Source: Umezawaea sp042738955
Lineage (GTDB): Bacteria > Actinomycetota > Actinomycetes > Mycobacteriales > Pseudonocardiaceae
NCBI RefSeq assembly: GCF_042738955.1
Contig: NZ_JBHYHC010000010.1
Location: forward strand, 1-64,000
DNA: 64,000 bases
Direction of reading: 5' to 3'
Below, one piece after another: positions 48,231 to 57,185 of this stretch. Under the pieces are notes generated by a model. It was not told the origin of the DNA. It made no database searches and saw only the letters and a list, made by a program, of their open reading frames with translations. Position 1 is the first letter of the stretch; each line of letters starts with the position of its first letter. The translations under genes and the position numbers were made by a program.

Positions 48231-49658
48231 ATGACTCCTGCACTCTCCGCGCTCCACGAGCGCCTTCGCACGTTGTTCGGCGACCGCAAGGTCGTGCTCG
48301 CCGGGGGTACGCGGCTCAGTAGTCGCGTCTCCGAGCTGAACCAGCTCGGAGCTCGCCACACGCTCGTCCTGTCGACCGACGACCACGCGCCCCTGTACGA
48401 CTCCGAGGTCGCCCGCTGGGTGCCGCTCGGGATCGCGGGCGGGTTCGTCGCGACGGAGCAGCGCCGGGTGACCCAGCTCCTCGAGCGCCCGAACGCCAAG
48501 GTGCGCGCCGTCCTGGACGACTTCGACCCGGAGGGCGAGGCGCTGGTCATCAGCACCCCGTACGTCTCCACGGCCGAGTTCAACGGGCGACCCGTCCTCA
48601 ACCACCGCCGCCCCGAGTGGGTCGAGCTGGAGAACAAGACCACGATCGACGCGCTGTGGGACGAGCTGTCCGCGCCGCGCGCACCGGCCGTGGTCCTGGA
48701 CCTCGACGCCGACGCCCTCTGGGCCGCCACCGAGAAGCTGGACCGCGGCGCGGGCGTCGTCTGGTCCGGCGACGGTCCGGCGATCAACGGCGGGGCGAAC
48801 TTCGTCCGCCGGGTCCGGTCCCGCGAGGAGGCCGCGGACGCCTTCGAGGTGCTCGCGCCCAAGTGCGACTTCATCCGCGTGATGCCGTTCCTGGAAGGGA
48901 TCCCGGTCAGCGTGCACGGGATCGTGTTCCCGGACGGCACGGCGGTGCTGCGGCCGATCGAGATGGTCGTGCCGCGCCGCGCCGGCTCGGCGAGGTTCCT
49001 CTACGCGGGCTGCGCGTCCTACTACGACCCGCCCACGTGGATCCGCGACGAGATGCGCAACCTGGCCCGCCGGGTCGGCGAGCGGCTGCGCGAGACGGTC
49101 GACTACCGCGGCACGTTCACCCTCGACGGCATCGCCACCGAGGACGGCTTCCTGCCGACGGAGATCAACACCCGCTACGGCGGCGCGATGGTCTGCTTCG
49201 AGGACGCCCTGCCGCAGGTGCCGGTGTCGCTGGTCCAGGTCGCGCTGGTGGCCGGGCACGACCTCGGGATCTCGTCCATGGAGTTCGAGGAGCTGCTGCT
49301 CGGCGCCGCGGACAACTTCCGCTCGGGGTCGGTCGGCGCGAACGTCCGCGCGGTCACCCCGACCGAGGTCGTGGAACGGCCGATCGTCTTCACCGACTGG
49401 TCGTGCCGCTTCGCGCACCCGGAGGAGGCCCCGCAGGCCACGCTCCGGCTGCGCCCGTCACCGCTGGGAGCCCGGCTGGAGCTGGACTTCCACGCCGAGC
49501 AGCTCCAGTCCGGCCGTCCCGTCGCCGCGCTCACGGTCGCCGCGTTCGCGCTGGCGGACCAGGAGTGGGGCACGTGCCTCGGCCCGCTGGAACCCGCGAT
49601 CCCGATCGCGGAAGAGGGCCTGGTGGCGGTCGAACTGGGCGAAGCCGTCACGGCCTGA
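48231..49658 (+). CDS. ATP-grasp domain protein (carboxylate-amine ligase type)
   Basis: 475-aa protein. The N-terminal region resembles a pre-ATP-grasp Rossmann domain. The ATP-grasp core shows INGGANFVRRVRS, DFIRVMPFLEGIPVSVHGIVFPDG and the metal/phosphate segment FLPTEINTRYGG. These enzymes join a carboxylate to an amine through an acyl phosphate, as in peptide-like natural product or cell-wall synthesis. No partner biosynthetic genes are adjacent, so the product is unknown. Confidence 0.75.
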   Translation: MTPALSALHERLRTLFGDRKVVLAGGTRLSSRVSELNQLGARHTLVLSTDDHAPLYDSEVARWVPLGIAGGFVATEQRRVTQLLERPNAKVRAVLDDFDPEGEALVISTPYVSTAEFNGRPVLNHRRPEWVELENKTTIDALWDELSAPRAPAVVLDLDADALWAATEKLDRGAGVVWSGDGPAINGGANFVRRVRSREEAADAFEVLAPKCDFIRVMPFLEGIPVSVHGIVFPDGTAVLRPIEMVVPRRAGSARFLYAGCASYYDPPTWIRDEMRNLARRVGERLRETVDYRGTFTLDGIATEDGFLPTEINTRYGGAMVCFEDALPQVPVSLVQVALVAGHDLGISSMEFEELLLGAADNFRSGSVGANVRAVTPTEVVERPIVFTDWSCRFAHPEEAPQATLRLRPSPLGARLELDFHAEQLQSGRPVAALTVAAFALADQEWGTCLGPLEPAIPIAEEGLVAVELGEAVTA

Positions 49659-49704
49659 TCGAGTGAGCTAGTCCGGTTGGCTGTGTCATTTCCCGGAAGC
49701 TGAA

Positions 49705-49759
49705 GTCTCCGGAGTGAGATGTTCGAAGGCTCCGCCAGCGAACATCTCACTCCGGAGAC
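49705..49759. terminator. 21-bp perfect inverted repeat between convergent genes
   Basis: Stem 49705-49725 with 49739-49759 (left arm begins GTCTCCGGAGTGAGATG), 13-nt loop, no mismatch. It covers the last codons of the leftward gene that stops at 49747. It acts as a two-way terminator or is a palindromic insertion remnant. Confidence 0.8.
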
Positions 49760-50532
49760 CCGTACGCGGCGAGGAAGGCCAACCGGTAGCCCATCAACGC
49801 CATCGTGACCGCGCCCGGCTGGTGCGCCGGGTAGTCGTCGTCCTCGTAGGCGCGCAACAGGTCCGGGTAGTCCTGGGCGGTGCCCAGCAGCGCCCAGTGG
49901 TCGGAATCGCGGCCCTGGACGAGGTGGTGGGCGACGGCTGCCGCGTCGACCAGCACGGCCGACGAGCGGTGGTTCGAGCCGTGGGCCATGTCCCACACCA
50001 CGTGCGCGGTCTGGGTCGGCACGGCCTCCGGCACGGCGGTCGCCAGCGCGACCACGCACGCCACCTCGGCGTTGGCCAGCGACTCGAACACCTTCGGCGC
50101 GGCTTTCGCGACGGCGTAACGGGTCTGGGTGATCCAGTCGGGTGACAGCCGGGGGAGTTCGCGGCCCAGCGCGTTCCACCGCCGCCAGGTCCGCTTGCCG
50201 TCCTCGGTGAACCCGCACCCCGCCAGGCCGAGCGCGGCCAGCAGGAAGATCAGCCGGTCGCGGACGTCCGGCGCGACCTTGTAGTTCGCGCCCAGCTCGG
50301 CCAGGAACGGCACGGCGAACGCGCTCGCCTCGGACACCGTGTCCTCGGGCAGCAGCCGGTCGACGAGGCTCGCCAACGAGGCCGCGCGGAGGGACAGGTC
50401 CTCGTCGACGACCCCGCGCAGCAGCTCGTCGATCCCGCGCGCCGACCCGCGCCCGTCCGACAAGTCGTTCCAGGGCACGGCTTCCAGACCACGCAACGGA
50501 TCCGGCCGTTGCCAGGCGGGCGGCAGCTCCAT
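49747..50532 (-). CDS. Hypothetical helical protein
   Basis: 261-aa soluble, helix-rich protein (MELPPAWQRPDPLRGLEAVPWNDLSDGRGSARGIDELLRGVVDED...). Several helical pairs (ANAEVACVVALATAVPEAV; SSAVLVDAAAVAHHLVQGRDSDHWALLGTAQDYPDLLRAYEDDD) suggest a HEAT/ARM-like fold. No family named with confidence. Its last codons lie in the 21-bp inverted repeat. Confidence 0.65.
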   Translation of the reverse strand: MELPPAWQRPDPLRGLEAVPWNDLSDGRGSARGIDELLRGVVDEDLSLRAASLASLVDRLLPEDTVSEASAFAVPFLAELGANYKVAPDVRDRLIFLLAALGLAGCGFTEDGKRTWRRWNALGRELPRLSPDWITQTRYAVAKAAPKVFESLANAEVACVVALATAVPEAVPTQTAHVVWDMAHGSNHRSSAVLVDAAAVAHHLVQGRDSDHWALLGTAQDYPDLLRAYEDDDYPAHQPGAVTMALMGYRLAFLAAYGSPE

Positions 50533-50601
50533 AGCCGGGAACCTACGGGATGGCGCGGGGAGCGCGGTGTCGCCGGGCGGACGGGTCGTCTGCGACAACG
50601 G

Positions 50602-51861
50602 GTGACACCCAGCCGTACGATCACGCTCGTGCCGGCGCCAGTACCTCTCCGCGGCGCCACCTACCGGGTGGCGGACCTGTTCTCCGGAGCGGGTGGGATG
50701 AGCCTGGGCTTCCACGCGCACCCCGACTTCGCGGTCGTCGGAGCCGCCGACGCGCAGATCGGCAAGCCGTCGTCGAAGCTCGGTTCGTTGCGCTGCAACG
50801 GCACCTACCGCGCGAACATCGGCATCGACCCGCTGGAGCTGGACCTGGCCGCGGTCGACCCGGCCGAGGTGCGCGAGGCGTGGGGGCTGCGGCGCGGCGA
50901 GCTGGACGTGCTGGTGGCGTGCCCGCCGTGCTCGGGGTTCAGCCGCACCACGGCCGCGAACCACCTGCGCGACGACCCGCGCAACTCCCTCGTCGGCCGG
51001 GTGGCGGCGTACGCGGCCGAGCTGCGGCCGCGCGTGGTGCTGATGGAGAACGCCCGAGAGCTGGTGAAGGGCAGGCAGCGGCACCACCTCGAGGGCCTGG
51101 CCGACGAGCTGGAGAAGCTCGGCTACCGGGTGGCGGCGGACTCGCACCTGCTGTCCCGCTTCGGCCTGCCGCAGCTGCGCGAGCGGGCGCTGGTGGTGGC
51201 CGTGGACGCCGGGCTGCCGCTGCGGAGCCTGGAGGACCTGTGGGACGGCTTCGAGGTGCGGCCGTCGGCGATCACCGTGCGCCGGGCGATCTCCCGGCTG
51301 CCCGCCGTGCCCGCCGGGTTCGCGCACCCGAAGGACCCGACGCACGTGTCGCCGTCGTTCCGCCAGGACCGGACGCTGCACCGGATGCGGGCGATCCCGG
51401 TGGACGGCGGCTCGTGGGCCGACCTCGTGGGCTCGGAGGCCACGGCCGCGCTGCTGAACCCCGCTCAGCTCAAGATCATCGAGACGGGCCGGTGGGGGTC
51501 GCACCCGGACGTCTACGGCCGCATGTGGTGGGACGAGCCCGCCCGCACGATCAAGCGCGAGTGCGCGCACGTCGGCAACGGCCGGTACGCGCACCCGCAG
51601 CAGCACCGGCTGTGCACCGTCCGCGAGATGGCGCTGCTCCAGGGATTCCCCCGGCGGTTCAAGTTCGACGTGTCGATCCTGGGCAACGCCTACCGGCACA
51701 TCGGCGACGCGGTGCCGCCGATGATCGCCTACCAGCTCGCGGGGCTGACGCGGTGGATCCTCAGCGGGCAGGCGCCCGACGTGGGCGCGCTGTGCCTGCC
51801 GGGCACGTCGCTGCGCGCGAGCGACATCCGGGCGACCGAGCGGGTAGACCTGGTGGCGTGA
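50602..51861 (+). CDS. C5-cytosine DNA methyltransferase (solitary, chromosomal)
   Basis: 419-aa enzyme. Motif I is VADLFSGAGGMSLGFHAHP, motif IV CPPCSGFS with catalytic Cys110, motif VI LMENARELV, motif VIII QLRERALVVAV, motif IX near EMALLQGFPRRFKF and motif X GNAYRHIGDAVPPMIAYQL. A variable target-recognition region spans about 190-330. No endonuclease gene is adjacent, so it is an orphan methylase for regulation or protection. GTG 50602 or GTG 50629 may start it; neither has a strong ribosome site. Confidence 0.88.
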   Translation: MTPSRTITLVPAPVPLRGATYRVADLFSGAGGMSLGFHAHPDFAVVGAADAQIGKPSSKLGSLRCNGTYRANIGIDPLELDLAAVDPAEVREAWGLRRGELDVLVACPPCSGFSRTTAANHLRDDPRNSLVGRVAAYAAELRPRVVLMENARELVKGRQRHHLEGLADELEKLGYRVAADSHLLSRFGLPQLRERALVVAVDAGLPLRSLEDLWDGFEVRPSAITVRRAISRLPAVPAGFAHPKDPTHVSPSFRQDRTLHRMRAIPVDGGSWADLVGSEATAALLNPAQLKIIETGRWGSHPDVYGRMWWDEPARTIKRECAHVGNGRYAHPQQHRLCTVREMALLQGFPRRFKFDVSILGNAYRHIGDAVPPMIAYQLAGLTRWILSGQAPDVGALCLPGTSLRASDIRATERVDLVA

Positions 51862-52326
51862 CCGGTCGTTCCGGGCCGTGTGCGCGTCCGGCGGTCGGCC
51901 CGGTGGTCCGTTCGGCCCAGCGGCGGGCGGGGCGGCGGTCGTCCCTGATCACCGTTCGGTAACAGTGTGATCGCAGAACGGTCAGTCCTTGACTGTTGAA
52001 TGCTCATTAACAGGGGTCCACCTGCGGAAATGCGCTAATGGACCAGGCGGTCTGCACCGTGCATTCTGCAAGTTCAGGTCCGTGAACATGATCAATCATC
52101 GTCATTTGATCGTCCACTGTGGAGTGTCAACCCGCGTTCTCGCTGTTCGTAGCCATAACGGCACGAGGGGTTACCCGAACACGATCAGGTGTAACGCGAT
52201 CGGATAGTGTTCCGCCGATTCCTGTCGGATCCACGAAAAAAACGGGGTACCGCCCCCTGTCGGACGACAAGATCCCACTTCTTCTCACCCGATTCGGGCT
52301 AGTTTTCGAGAGCTTGAAGGAGATCC
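51862..52326. other. 465-bp intergenic region before the thioester adhesin gene
   Basis: No supported gene. It contains short inverted repeats: CAGTC/GACTG around 51986 and GATCAA/TTGATC at 52090-52111. The lower-GC right half, up to an AAGGAG ribosome site at 52317, probably carries the promoter and a long leader of the adhesin gene. Confidence 0.45.
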
Positions 52327-53541
52327 ATGGCATCCCGGTTGAGCGCGTCGCGCGTTGGTGCGGCAGTCCTAGGCGCCTCCATCGCCCTCATGGCCTCGGC
52401 CCTGCCGGCTTCGGCGGAGGTCCACGTCAAGCCCAAGGGCGAATGGGACCAGGGCGGCGTCGACGTCTTCCTGGAGGGCAAGGGCGACAAGCTCGACACC
52501 AGTCTCATCGGCCTCCAGATCGACAACACCCAGACCAAGGTCCAGTCCTACTGCGTCGAGCTGCCGACCTCGCTCAAGGACGGTCACGGGCTCAAGGAAG
52601 TGGCCTGGGACAAGCACCCCAACCCGACCACGAAGTTCAAGGAGAACGCCGACAAGATCAGCTGGATCCTCCAGCACACGTACCCGCTGATCAAGGCGGA
52701 GGCGCTGGGCAAGGAGGTCGGCAAGGACGTCAGCGAGGAAGAGGCGATCGGGGCGACCCAGGCCGCCATCTGGCACTACAGCGACGGCGCCAACCTGGAC
52801 AAGGGCAAGGTCAAGAACGCCGACGTCGTCGCCGTCTACGACTACCTGACCGGCTCCAAGAACGAGGGCGTCAAGGAGCAGCCGACCCCGACGCTGACCA
52901 TCGAGCCCGCGGACAAGACGGGCAAGACCGGCGACCTGATCGGCCCGTTCACGGTCACCACCACGGCGGGCGAGGTCGTCCTCAAGGCGGACCTCCCCTC
53001 GGGCGTCACCCTGGCGGACAAGGACGGCAACACGCTGTCCAGCCCGAAGGAGGGCACCCTCGCGGTCAAGGACGCGGGCGTGAAGGCGAAGGAGTTCTTC
53101 GTCAAGGTCCCCGAGGGCACCCCGGACGGCAAGGCCTCCTTCTCGGTCGAGGCCAACGCGGAGCTGACCCAGGGCCGCCTCTTCGTGAGCAGCAACGACA
53201 AGCTCCAGACCCAGTCGCTGATCGTCGCGTTCCCGGCCAAGGTCGACCTCAAGGCCACCGGCACCGCGTCGTGGGCGAAGGGCGAGGCCCCCTCGACCCC
53301 GCCGTCGACGACCACCGAGGAGACCACGCCGTCGACCACGGAGTCGGCGCCGTCCTCCACGGAGGCCACCCCCACCACGACCACCCAGCCCGTCCCGGCC
53401 GGTGGCAGCAGCGGTGAGACCGGCGGTCTGGCCAGCACCGGCGCGTCGATCTTCGTGCCGCTGATCATCGGCATCGTGCTCGTCGGCGGTGGCGCGGGCG
53501 CCCTGCTGGTGATGCGTCGCCGCAAGTCCACCCCGCAGTAG
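52327..53541 (+). CDS. LAXTG-anchored thioester-domain (TQXA) surface protein
   Basis: 404-aa surface protein. A signal peptide ends at SALPASA (residue 30). The N-terminal domain carries YCVEL (Cys76) and GATQAAIWHYSDG (Gln145), the Cys and TQXA motif of thioester domains, in which a Cys-Gln bond forms a reactive warhead for covalent attachment to host or substrate amines. A beta-sandwich stalk and a Thr/Ser/Pro linker lead to sorting signal LASTG (368-372), a hydrophobic helix and RRRK. AAGGAG is well spaced before ATG. Likely a sortase E-anchored adhesin. Confidence 0.87.
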   Translation: MASRLSASRVGAAVLGASIALMASALPASAEVHVKPKGEWDQGGVDVFLEGKGDKLDTSLIGLQIDNTQTKVQSYCVELPTSLKDGHGLKEVAWDKHPNPTTKFKENADKISWILQHTYPLIKAEALGKEVGKDVSEEEAIGATQAAIWHYSDGANLDKGKVKNADVVAVYDYLTGSKNEGVKEQPTPTLTIEPADKTGKTGDLIGPFTVTTTAGEVVLKADLPSGVTLADKDGNTLSSPKEGTLAVKDAGVKAKEFFVKVPEGTPDGKASFSVEANAELTQGRLFVSSNDKLQTQSLIVAFPAKVDLKATGTASWAKGEAPSTPPSTTTEETTPSTTESAPSSTEATPTTTTQPVPAGGSSGETGGLASTGASIFVPLIIGIVLVGGGAGALLVMRRRKSTPQ

Positions 53542-53558
53542 TCCGACCCGAACGCCGC

Positions 53559-53592
53559 AACGCCCCCGTGAGCACCTGCTCACGGGGGCGTT
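53559..53592. terminator. 16-bp perfect terminator hairpin after the thioester adhesin
   Basis: AACGCCCCCGTGAGCA pairs fully with TGCTCACGGGGGCGTT around a 2-nt centre. It lies 17 bp after the adhesin stop and 13 bp before the convergent BNR gene stop, so it works for both. Confidence 0.85.
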
Positions 53593-53605
53593 GTCGTTCA
53601 GGGGA

Positions 53606-54934
53606 CTAGCGGCGCTTGATGCCCGCCACCGAGATGTCGCCGTCGGCCACGGCGACCTCCCGCGCGGACGAGGCGCCGGACAGCAGCACCCGGACCGGGT
53701 CGCGGAAGTCCTTGATCAGCTCGATGCGCTGCACCGGCTTCGCGGTCGGGATGACCGTCTCGGCCTCCCACGTGCGACCCAGCGTGACCTTGTAGGTGTT
53801 CACGTTCGGCTTGCCGTCCTCGGTCGCGTAGACCCGCCAGGTGGCGAAGTTCAGCGGCTCCATCTCCCGCACCCGCAGACCGCGCGCGACCTCCTTGGTC
53901 TGCCACTTGAACCCGTTCCACCACGACAGGTAGTTGTGCAGCGGGCCCTTGGCCTCGTCACCGCTGAACCACAGCAGGAACGGCTGCCCCAGCGTCGTCC
54001 CGACCAGCTGGATGTAGTCGGGGGACTTGACGGCGTTCGGCAGCGTCAGCGGCGTCTCGATGACCTTGAGGTACTTCTCCTGGTCCGCGTCGTCGACCTG
54101 GGTGCCCAGGTCCCGGCCGCTCGCCGAGTAGAAGTGCAGGTTCTTCGGGTTGAACCAGGTGTAGTAGATGTTGCGGTGGTACCGGTCGTGCAGGTGCCCC
54201 TCGGGGCCGCCGCCCGCCAGCGTGTAGACGATCCGGACCCGGCCGTCCGGCTCCTGCCGGATCTGGCCGAAGTACGTCTCGTTCATGTTGTCGGTCCGGG
54301 TGTCCGACCCGAGCGCGAACTTGTTCCCGGTCAGCTCCTGCGAGGTCTTCCAGGTCTGGCCGTTGTCCTTGGACACCACGTACTGCATCGGACGCGTGTC
54401 GGTCGGGATCGCCGGGACCAGGTCGTGCGAGGTCTCCCGGAAGAACACGAAGATCGTGCCGTCGGCCGTGACGAACGGCATCGGGTACGTCGCGGCGTCC
54501 TTGGAGATCACCCGCTCGGACCAGACGCCCTCCGAGGAGTGGGCCTCCGGCGCGCGGTTGAGCACCAGCTCGACGTTGTGCCTGCCGCGGAACGAGAGCA
54601 GGTGCCCGTCCTTGGCCTGCACGAGCGTCGGGTAGTTGTGCGAGTCCGAGTCGCCGTCGGCGTACTTGACCGGCGTGGACCACTGGTTGGTGCGGTGGTC
54701 GAAGGACTGGGCGTAGTTGTCCTCGAACTGACCTGCCCAGGAGACGAACGTCTTCTTCGCGACGGCGTCGTACAGACCGCCCGCGACGGGACGTCGGTCA
54801 CTGCGTGCCGCGACCGAGGTGGCCGTGGTCGTCGTCGTGAACTCAGGGGTCCTCTCCGGGGTGGCGTGCGCCGGAGCGGGCAGGACCGTGAGCAACAACA
54901 GCGGCGGCGCCATGAGGCGCATGAGCCGAAACAT
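53606..54934 (-). CDS. Secreted BNR-repeat-containing protein
   Basis: 442-aa secreted protein. The signal peptide (FRLMRLMAPPLLLLTVLPAPAHA) is cleaved near residue 24. It is followed by a beta-propeller-like series: GGLYDAVAKKTFVSWAG, HNYPTLVQAKDGHLLSFRGRHN, VSKDNGQTW (a clear Asp-box) and NIYYTWFNPKNLHFYSASG, matching the BNR-repeat family (BNR_4 type) seen near polysaccharide-degrading enzymes. A catalytic role on carbohydrate is possible but unproven. GGAGGAACGCCACAATG gives a firm start. Confidence 0.82.
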   Translation of the reverse strand: MFRLMRLMAPPLLLLTVLPAPAHATPERTPEFTTTTTATSVAARSDRRPVAGGLYDAVAKKTFVSWAGQFEDNYAQSFDHRTNQWSTPVKYADGDSDSHNYPTLVQAKDGHLLSFRGRHNVELVLNRAPEAHSSEGVWSERVISKDAATYPMPFVTADGTIFVFFRETSHDLVPAIPTDTRPMQYVVSKDNGQTWKTSQELTGNKFALGSDTRTDNMNETYFGQIRQEPDGRVRIVYTLAGGGPEGHLHDRYHRNIYYTWFNPKNLHFYSASGRDLGTQVDDADQEKYLKVIETPLTLPNAVKSPDYIQLVGTTLGQPFLLWFSGDEAKGPLHNYLSWWNGFKWQTKEVARGLRVREMEPLNFATWRVYATEDGKPNVNTYKVTLGRTWEAETVIPTAKPVQRIELIKDFRDPVRVLLSGASSAREVAVADGDISVAGIKRR

Positions 54935-55136
54935 TGTGGCGTTCCTCCTGGTGATGGCCGTGTGATACGGCCGACCAGGCGGCGGCGGGGTCATCTTCGC
55001 ACGCGACACGGGGGTGTGGTCCAGTGTTAACCGGGCCGAAGTTCGGCATCGGGCGTAGCGTGACCGCCGTCCGTTTGGCAGTGGGGGTCCGGGGGTGTGC
55101 TCCGGTACCCTTCCTCAGGAGTGCGGAGGAGCACCT

Positions 55137-55310
55137 GTGAACTTCGATGAGATCAAGAACAAGGCCGGCGAACTGCTCGAGCAGAACCACGAGAAGGTGG
55201 ACGAGGGCATCGACAAGGCCGCCGAGTTCGCCGCGGGCAAGTTCGGCCACGAGGACCAGATCAAGTCGGTCGCCGAAAAGGCCAAGGACTTCCTTCCGGG
55301 TGGGCAGTGA
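55137..55310 (+). CDS. MT0933-like small antitoxin-type protein
   Basis: 57-aa acidic/basic alternating helix: NFDEIKNKAGELLEQNHEKVDEGIDKAAEFAAGKFGHEDQIKSVAEKAKDFL, as in the MT0933-like (Rv0909-type) family annotated as antitoxins in mycobacteria. There the partner Rv0910 is an SRPBCC protein; here the next gene is instead a glycolipid-binding-family protein overlapping by 4 bp. GTG 55137 follows GGAGGAG. Confidence 0.75.
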   Translation: MNFDEIKNKAGELLEQNHEKVDEGIDKAAEFAAGKFGHEDQIKSVAEKAKDFLPGGQ

Positions 55311-55948
55311 ACTCCTCGAACACGGATGAGCGGGCTACCCCTTCCGGGGAGGCCCGCTCCACCTCTGCGACCGCGCGCCGCCCCGAGATGGTGACGTGGC
55401 AGGGCTACCGGGAACCGCGGCTCGAACAGGTGCGCCTGCTCCTGTCCGACCAGCGGCGCCTCCGCGCGTCCGGCCGACTCGTCACCGCGGGCCCGGACGA
55501 GCAGTTCAGCGCCTCGTTCGAGGTCGGCGTCGGCGAGGAGGGCACGGTGAAGCGGCTGCTGCTGCGCAGTGCCACCGTGGAGGAGGAGAAGCAGATCTCG
55601 CTCAGCCGGACCGCCGACGGCGCCTGGCTGGTCGACACCGGCAAGGGCTCCGAGCGGGCCGAGTTCGGCGGGGCGATGGACGTGGACGTCCAGTTCGTCG
55701 TGCTGTTCAACTCGATCCCGATCCGGCGGCTCGGGCTGCACCGCGAGGCGGGCGAGCACGTGCTGCCGGTCGTGCGGGTGTCGCTGCCGGACCTGTCGGT
55801 GCAGGTCGTGGAGCAGACGTACCGCACGGTCTCCGTCGGCGACGAGACGTCCGTGATCAACTTCAGCTCCGGCGACTTCTCGTCGGACCTGGTGGTGGAC
55901 GCGCAGGGCATCGTCCTGGACTACCCGCAGGTGTCGCGCCGCATCTAG
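55307..55948 (+). CDS. Putative glycolipid-binding family protein
   Basis: 213-aa soluble protein of the Glycolipid_bind (PF06475) type. Signatures: VTWQGYREPRLEQVRLLL, ASGRLVTAGPDEQFSASFEVGV, DGAWLVDTGKG, GAMDVDVQFVVLFNSIPIRRLGL and VSLPDLSVQVVEQTYRTV. The fold is a beta-barrel thought to bind lipid. GTG 55307 overlaps the MT0933-like stop (GTGA), a coupling that may define a two-gene module. Convergent with the thiolase gene. Confidence 0.75.
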   Translation: MNSSNTDERATPSGEARSTSATARRPEMVTWQGYREPRLEQVRLLLSDQRRLRASGRLVTAGPDEQFSASFEVGVGEEGTVKRLLLRSATVEEEKQISLSRTADGAWLVDTGKGSERAEFGGAMDVDVQFVVLFNSIPIRRLGLHREAGEHVLPVVRVSLPDLSVQVVEQTYRTVSVGDETSVINFSSGDFSSDLVVDAQGIVLDYPQVSRRI

Positions 55949-55952
55949 GCGT

Positions 55953-57140
55953 CTAGGCGCGGACGGCGATGGCCATCCCCTGGCCCACGCCGACGCAGGC
56001 GGCGGCGATCCCGACTCCGCCGCCGCGGGCGCGCAGGTGCCTGCACAGGTCGAACACGACCCGCGGCAGGGACGCGCCGAGCGGGTGGCCGTAGGCGATC
56101 GCGCCGCCGTGCACGTTCACCTTCTCCCGGTCGATCTCCGGCAGGTGGTGCAGCACGGACAGCGCCATCGCGGCGAACGCTTCGTTGACCTCCCAGAGGT
56201 CGACGTCAGCGACCGCGATCCGGCGGCGGGCCAGCAGCTTGCGGATGGCGCTGACCGGCGCGAGCGTGAACCGCTGCGGCTCGACCGCGGTGACCGCGCT
56301 GCCGACGATCTCGCCCAGCGGCTCCAGGCCCAGTTCGGCCGCGACCTCGTCCGTGCCCATCAGGGCCGCGGCGGCGCCGTCGTTGAGCGGCGAGGAGTTG
56401 CCCGCCGTGACCGGGCCCGTCTCCGAGAACACCGGGTGCAGCTTCCGCAGCTTCTCCACGCTGGTCTCCGGCCGCACGGACTCGTCCCGCCGGATCGCCG
56501 TCCCGTCCGGGAGCTGCACCGGGAACGCGAACCCCTCGTGCACGCCCGCGTCCCACGCGGCCGCCGCCCGCCGGTGCGAGCGCAGCGCGAACGCGTCCAT
56601 CTGCGTCCGGGTGATCCCCAGCTCCACGGCCACGTCCTCGGCCGCCCGCCCGAGCGGCACGGTCCACTTCGACGGCATCCGCGGGTTGACCAGCCGCCAG
56701 CCCAGCGCCGTGGACACCGACTCCAGCCGGTCCGCGAACGCCTTCTCCGGCCGCGGCACCACGAACGGCGCACGGGTCATGCCCTCCACGCCGCCCGCGA
56801 CCAGCACGTCCGCGTCACCGAGCGAGAGCGCCCGCGCGGCCTGCACGATCGCCTCGCCGCCGGAGGCGCACAGCCGGTTGACCGTCGCGCCGGGCACGCT
56901 CGTCGGCAGACCGGCCAGCAGCGCGGCCATCCGCGCCACGTCCCGGTTCTCCTCGCCCGCCCCGTTGGTGTTGCCGTAGAGGACGTCGTCGATCCGGGCC
57001 GGGTCGAGCCGGTCGCCGTGCCTGCGCAGCAGCTCGCTGATCGGCAGCGACGCCAGGTCGTCGACCCGGATGCCCGCCAGCCCTCCCCGGTAGCGGCCGA
57101 AGGGGGTGCGGGCGACGTCGAGGACCAGGGCTCGCGACAT
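55953..57140 (-). CDS. Acetyl-CoA C-acyltransferase (thiolase)
   Basis: 395-aa thiolase. Nucleophile Cys91 in NRLCASGGEAI, the His motif GGAIAYGHPLGASL, the second active Cys in AACVGVGQG, and NEAFAAMAL are all present, and the length is standard. It catalyses thiolysis of 3-oxoacyl-CoA or the reverse condensation; the sequence is closest in style to PcaF/FadA-type degradative thiolases. ATG 57140 is preferred to 57149. Confidence 0.9.
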   Translation of the reverse strand: MSRALVLDVARTPFGRYRGGLAGIRVDDLASLPISELLRRHGDRLDPARIDDVLYGNTNGAGEENRDVARMAALLAGLPTSVPGATVNRLCASGGEAIVQAARALSLGDADVLVAGGVEGMTRAPFVVPRPEKAFADRLESVSTALGWRLVNPRMPSKWTVPLGRAAEDVAVELGITRTQMDAFALRSHRRAAAAWDAGVHEGFAFPVQLPDGTAIRRDESVRPETSVEKLRKLHPVFSETGPVTAGNSSPLNDGAAAALMGTDEVAAELGLEPLGEIVGSAVTAVEPQRFTLAPVSAIRKLLARRRIAVADVDLWEVNEAFAAMALSVLHHLPEIDREKVNVHGGAIAYGHPLGASLPRVVFDLCRHLRARGGGVGIAAACVGVGQGMAIAVRA

Positions 57141-57185
57141 GCGCCCCATCTTGCTCCCGAACGCCGTCCTCGGCGCTCCGGCGGC

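Noticed and set aside
49747..51861. Restriction-modification pair formed by the 49747-50532 gene and the C5 methyltransferase
   Set aside because: The leftward helical protein shows no nuclease motif (no PD-D/E-x-K, HNH or GIY-YIG) and the genes are divergent; the methylase is better called solitary.
51862..52326. Riboswitch in the long leader of the thioester adhesin gene
   Set aside because: Only short 5-6 bp stems are visible and no known aptamer core could be recognised by eye.
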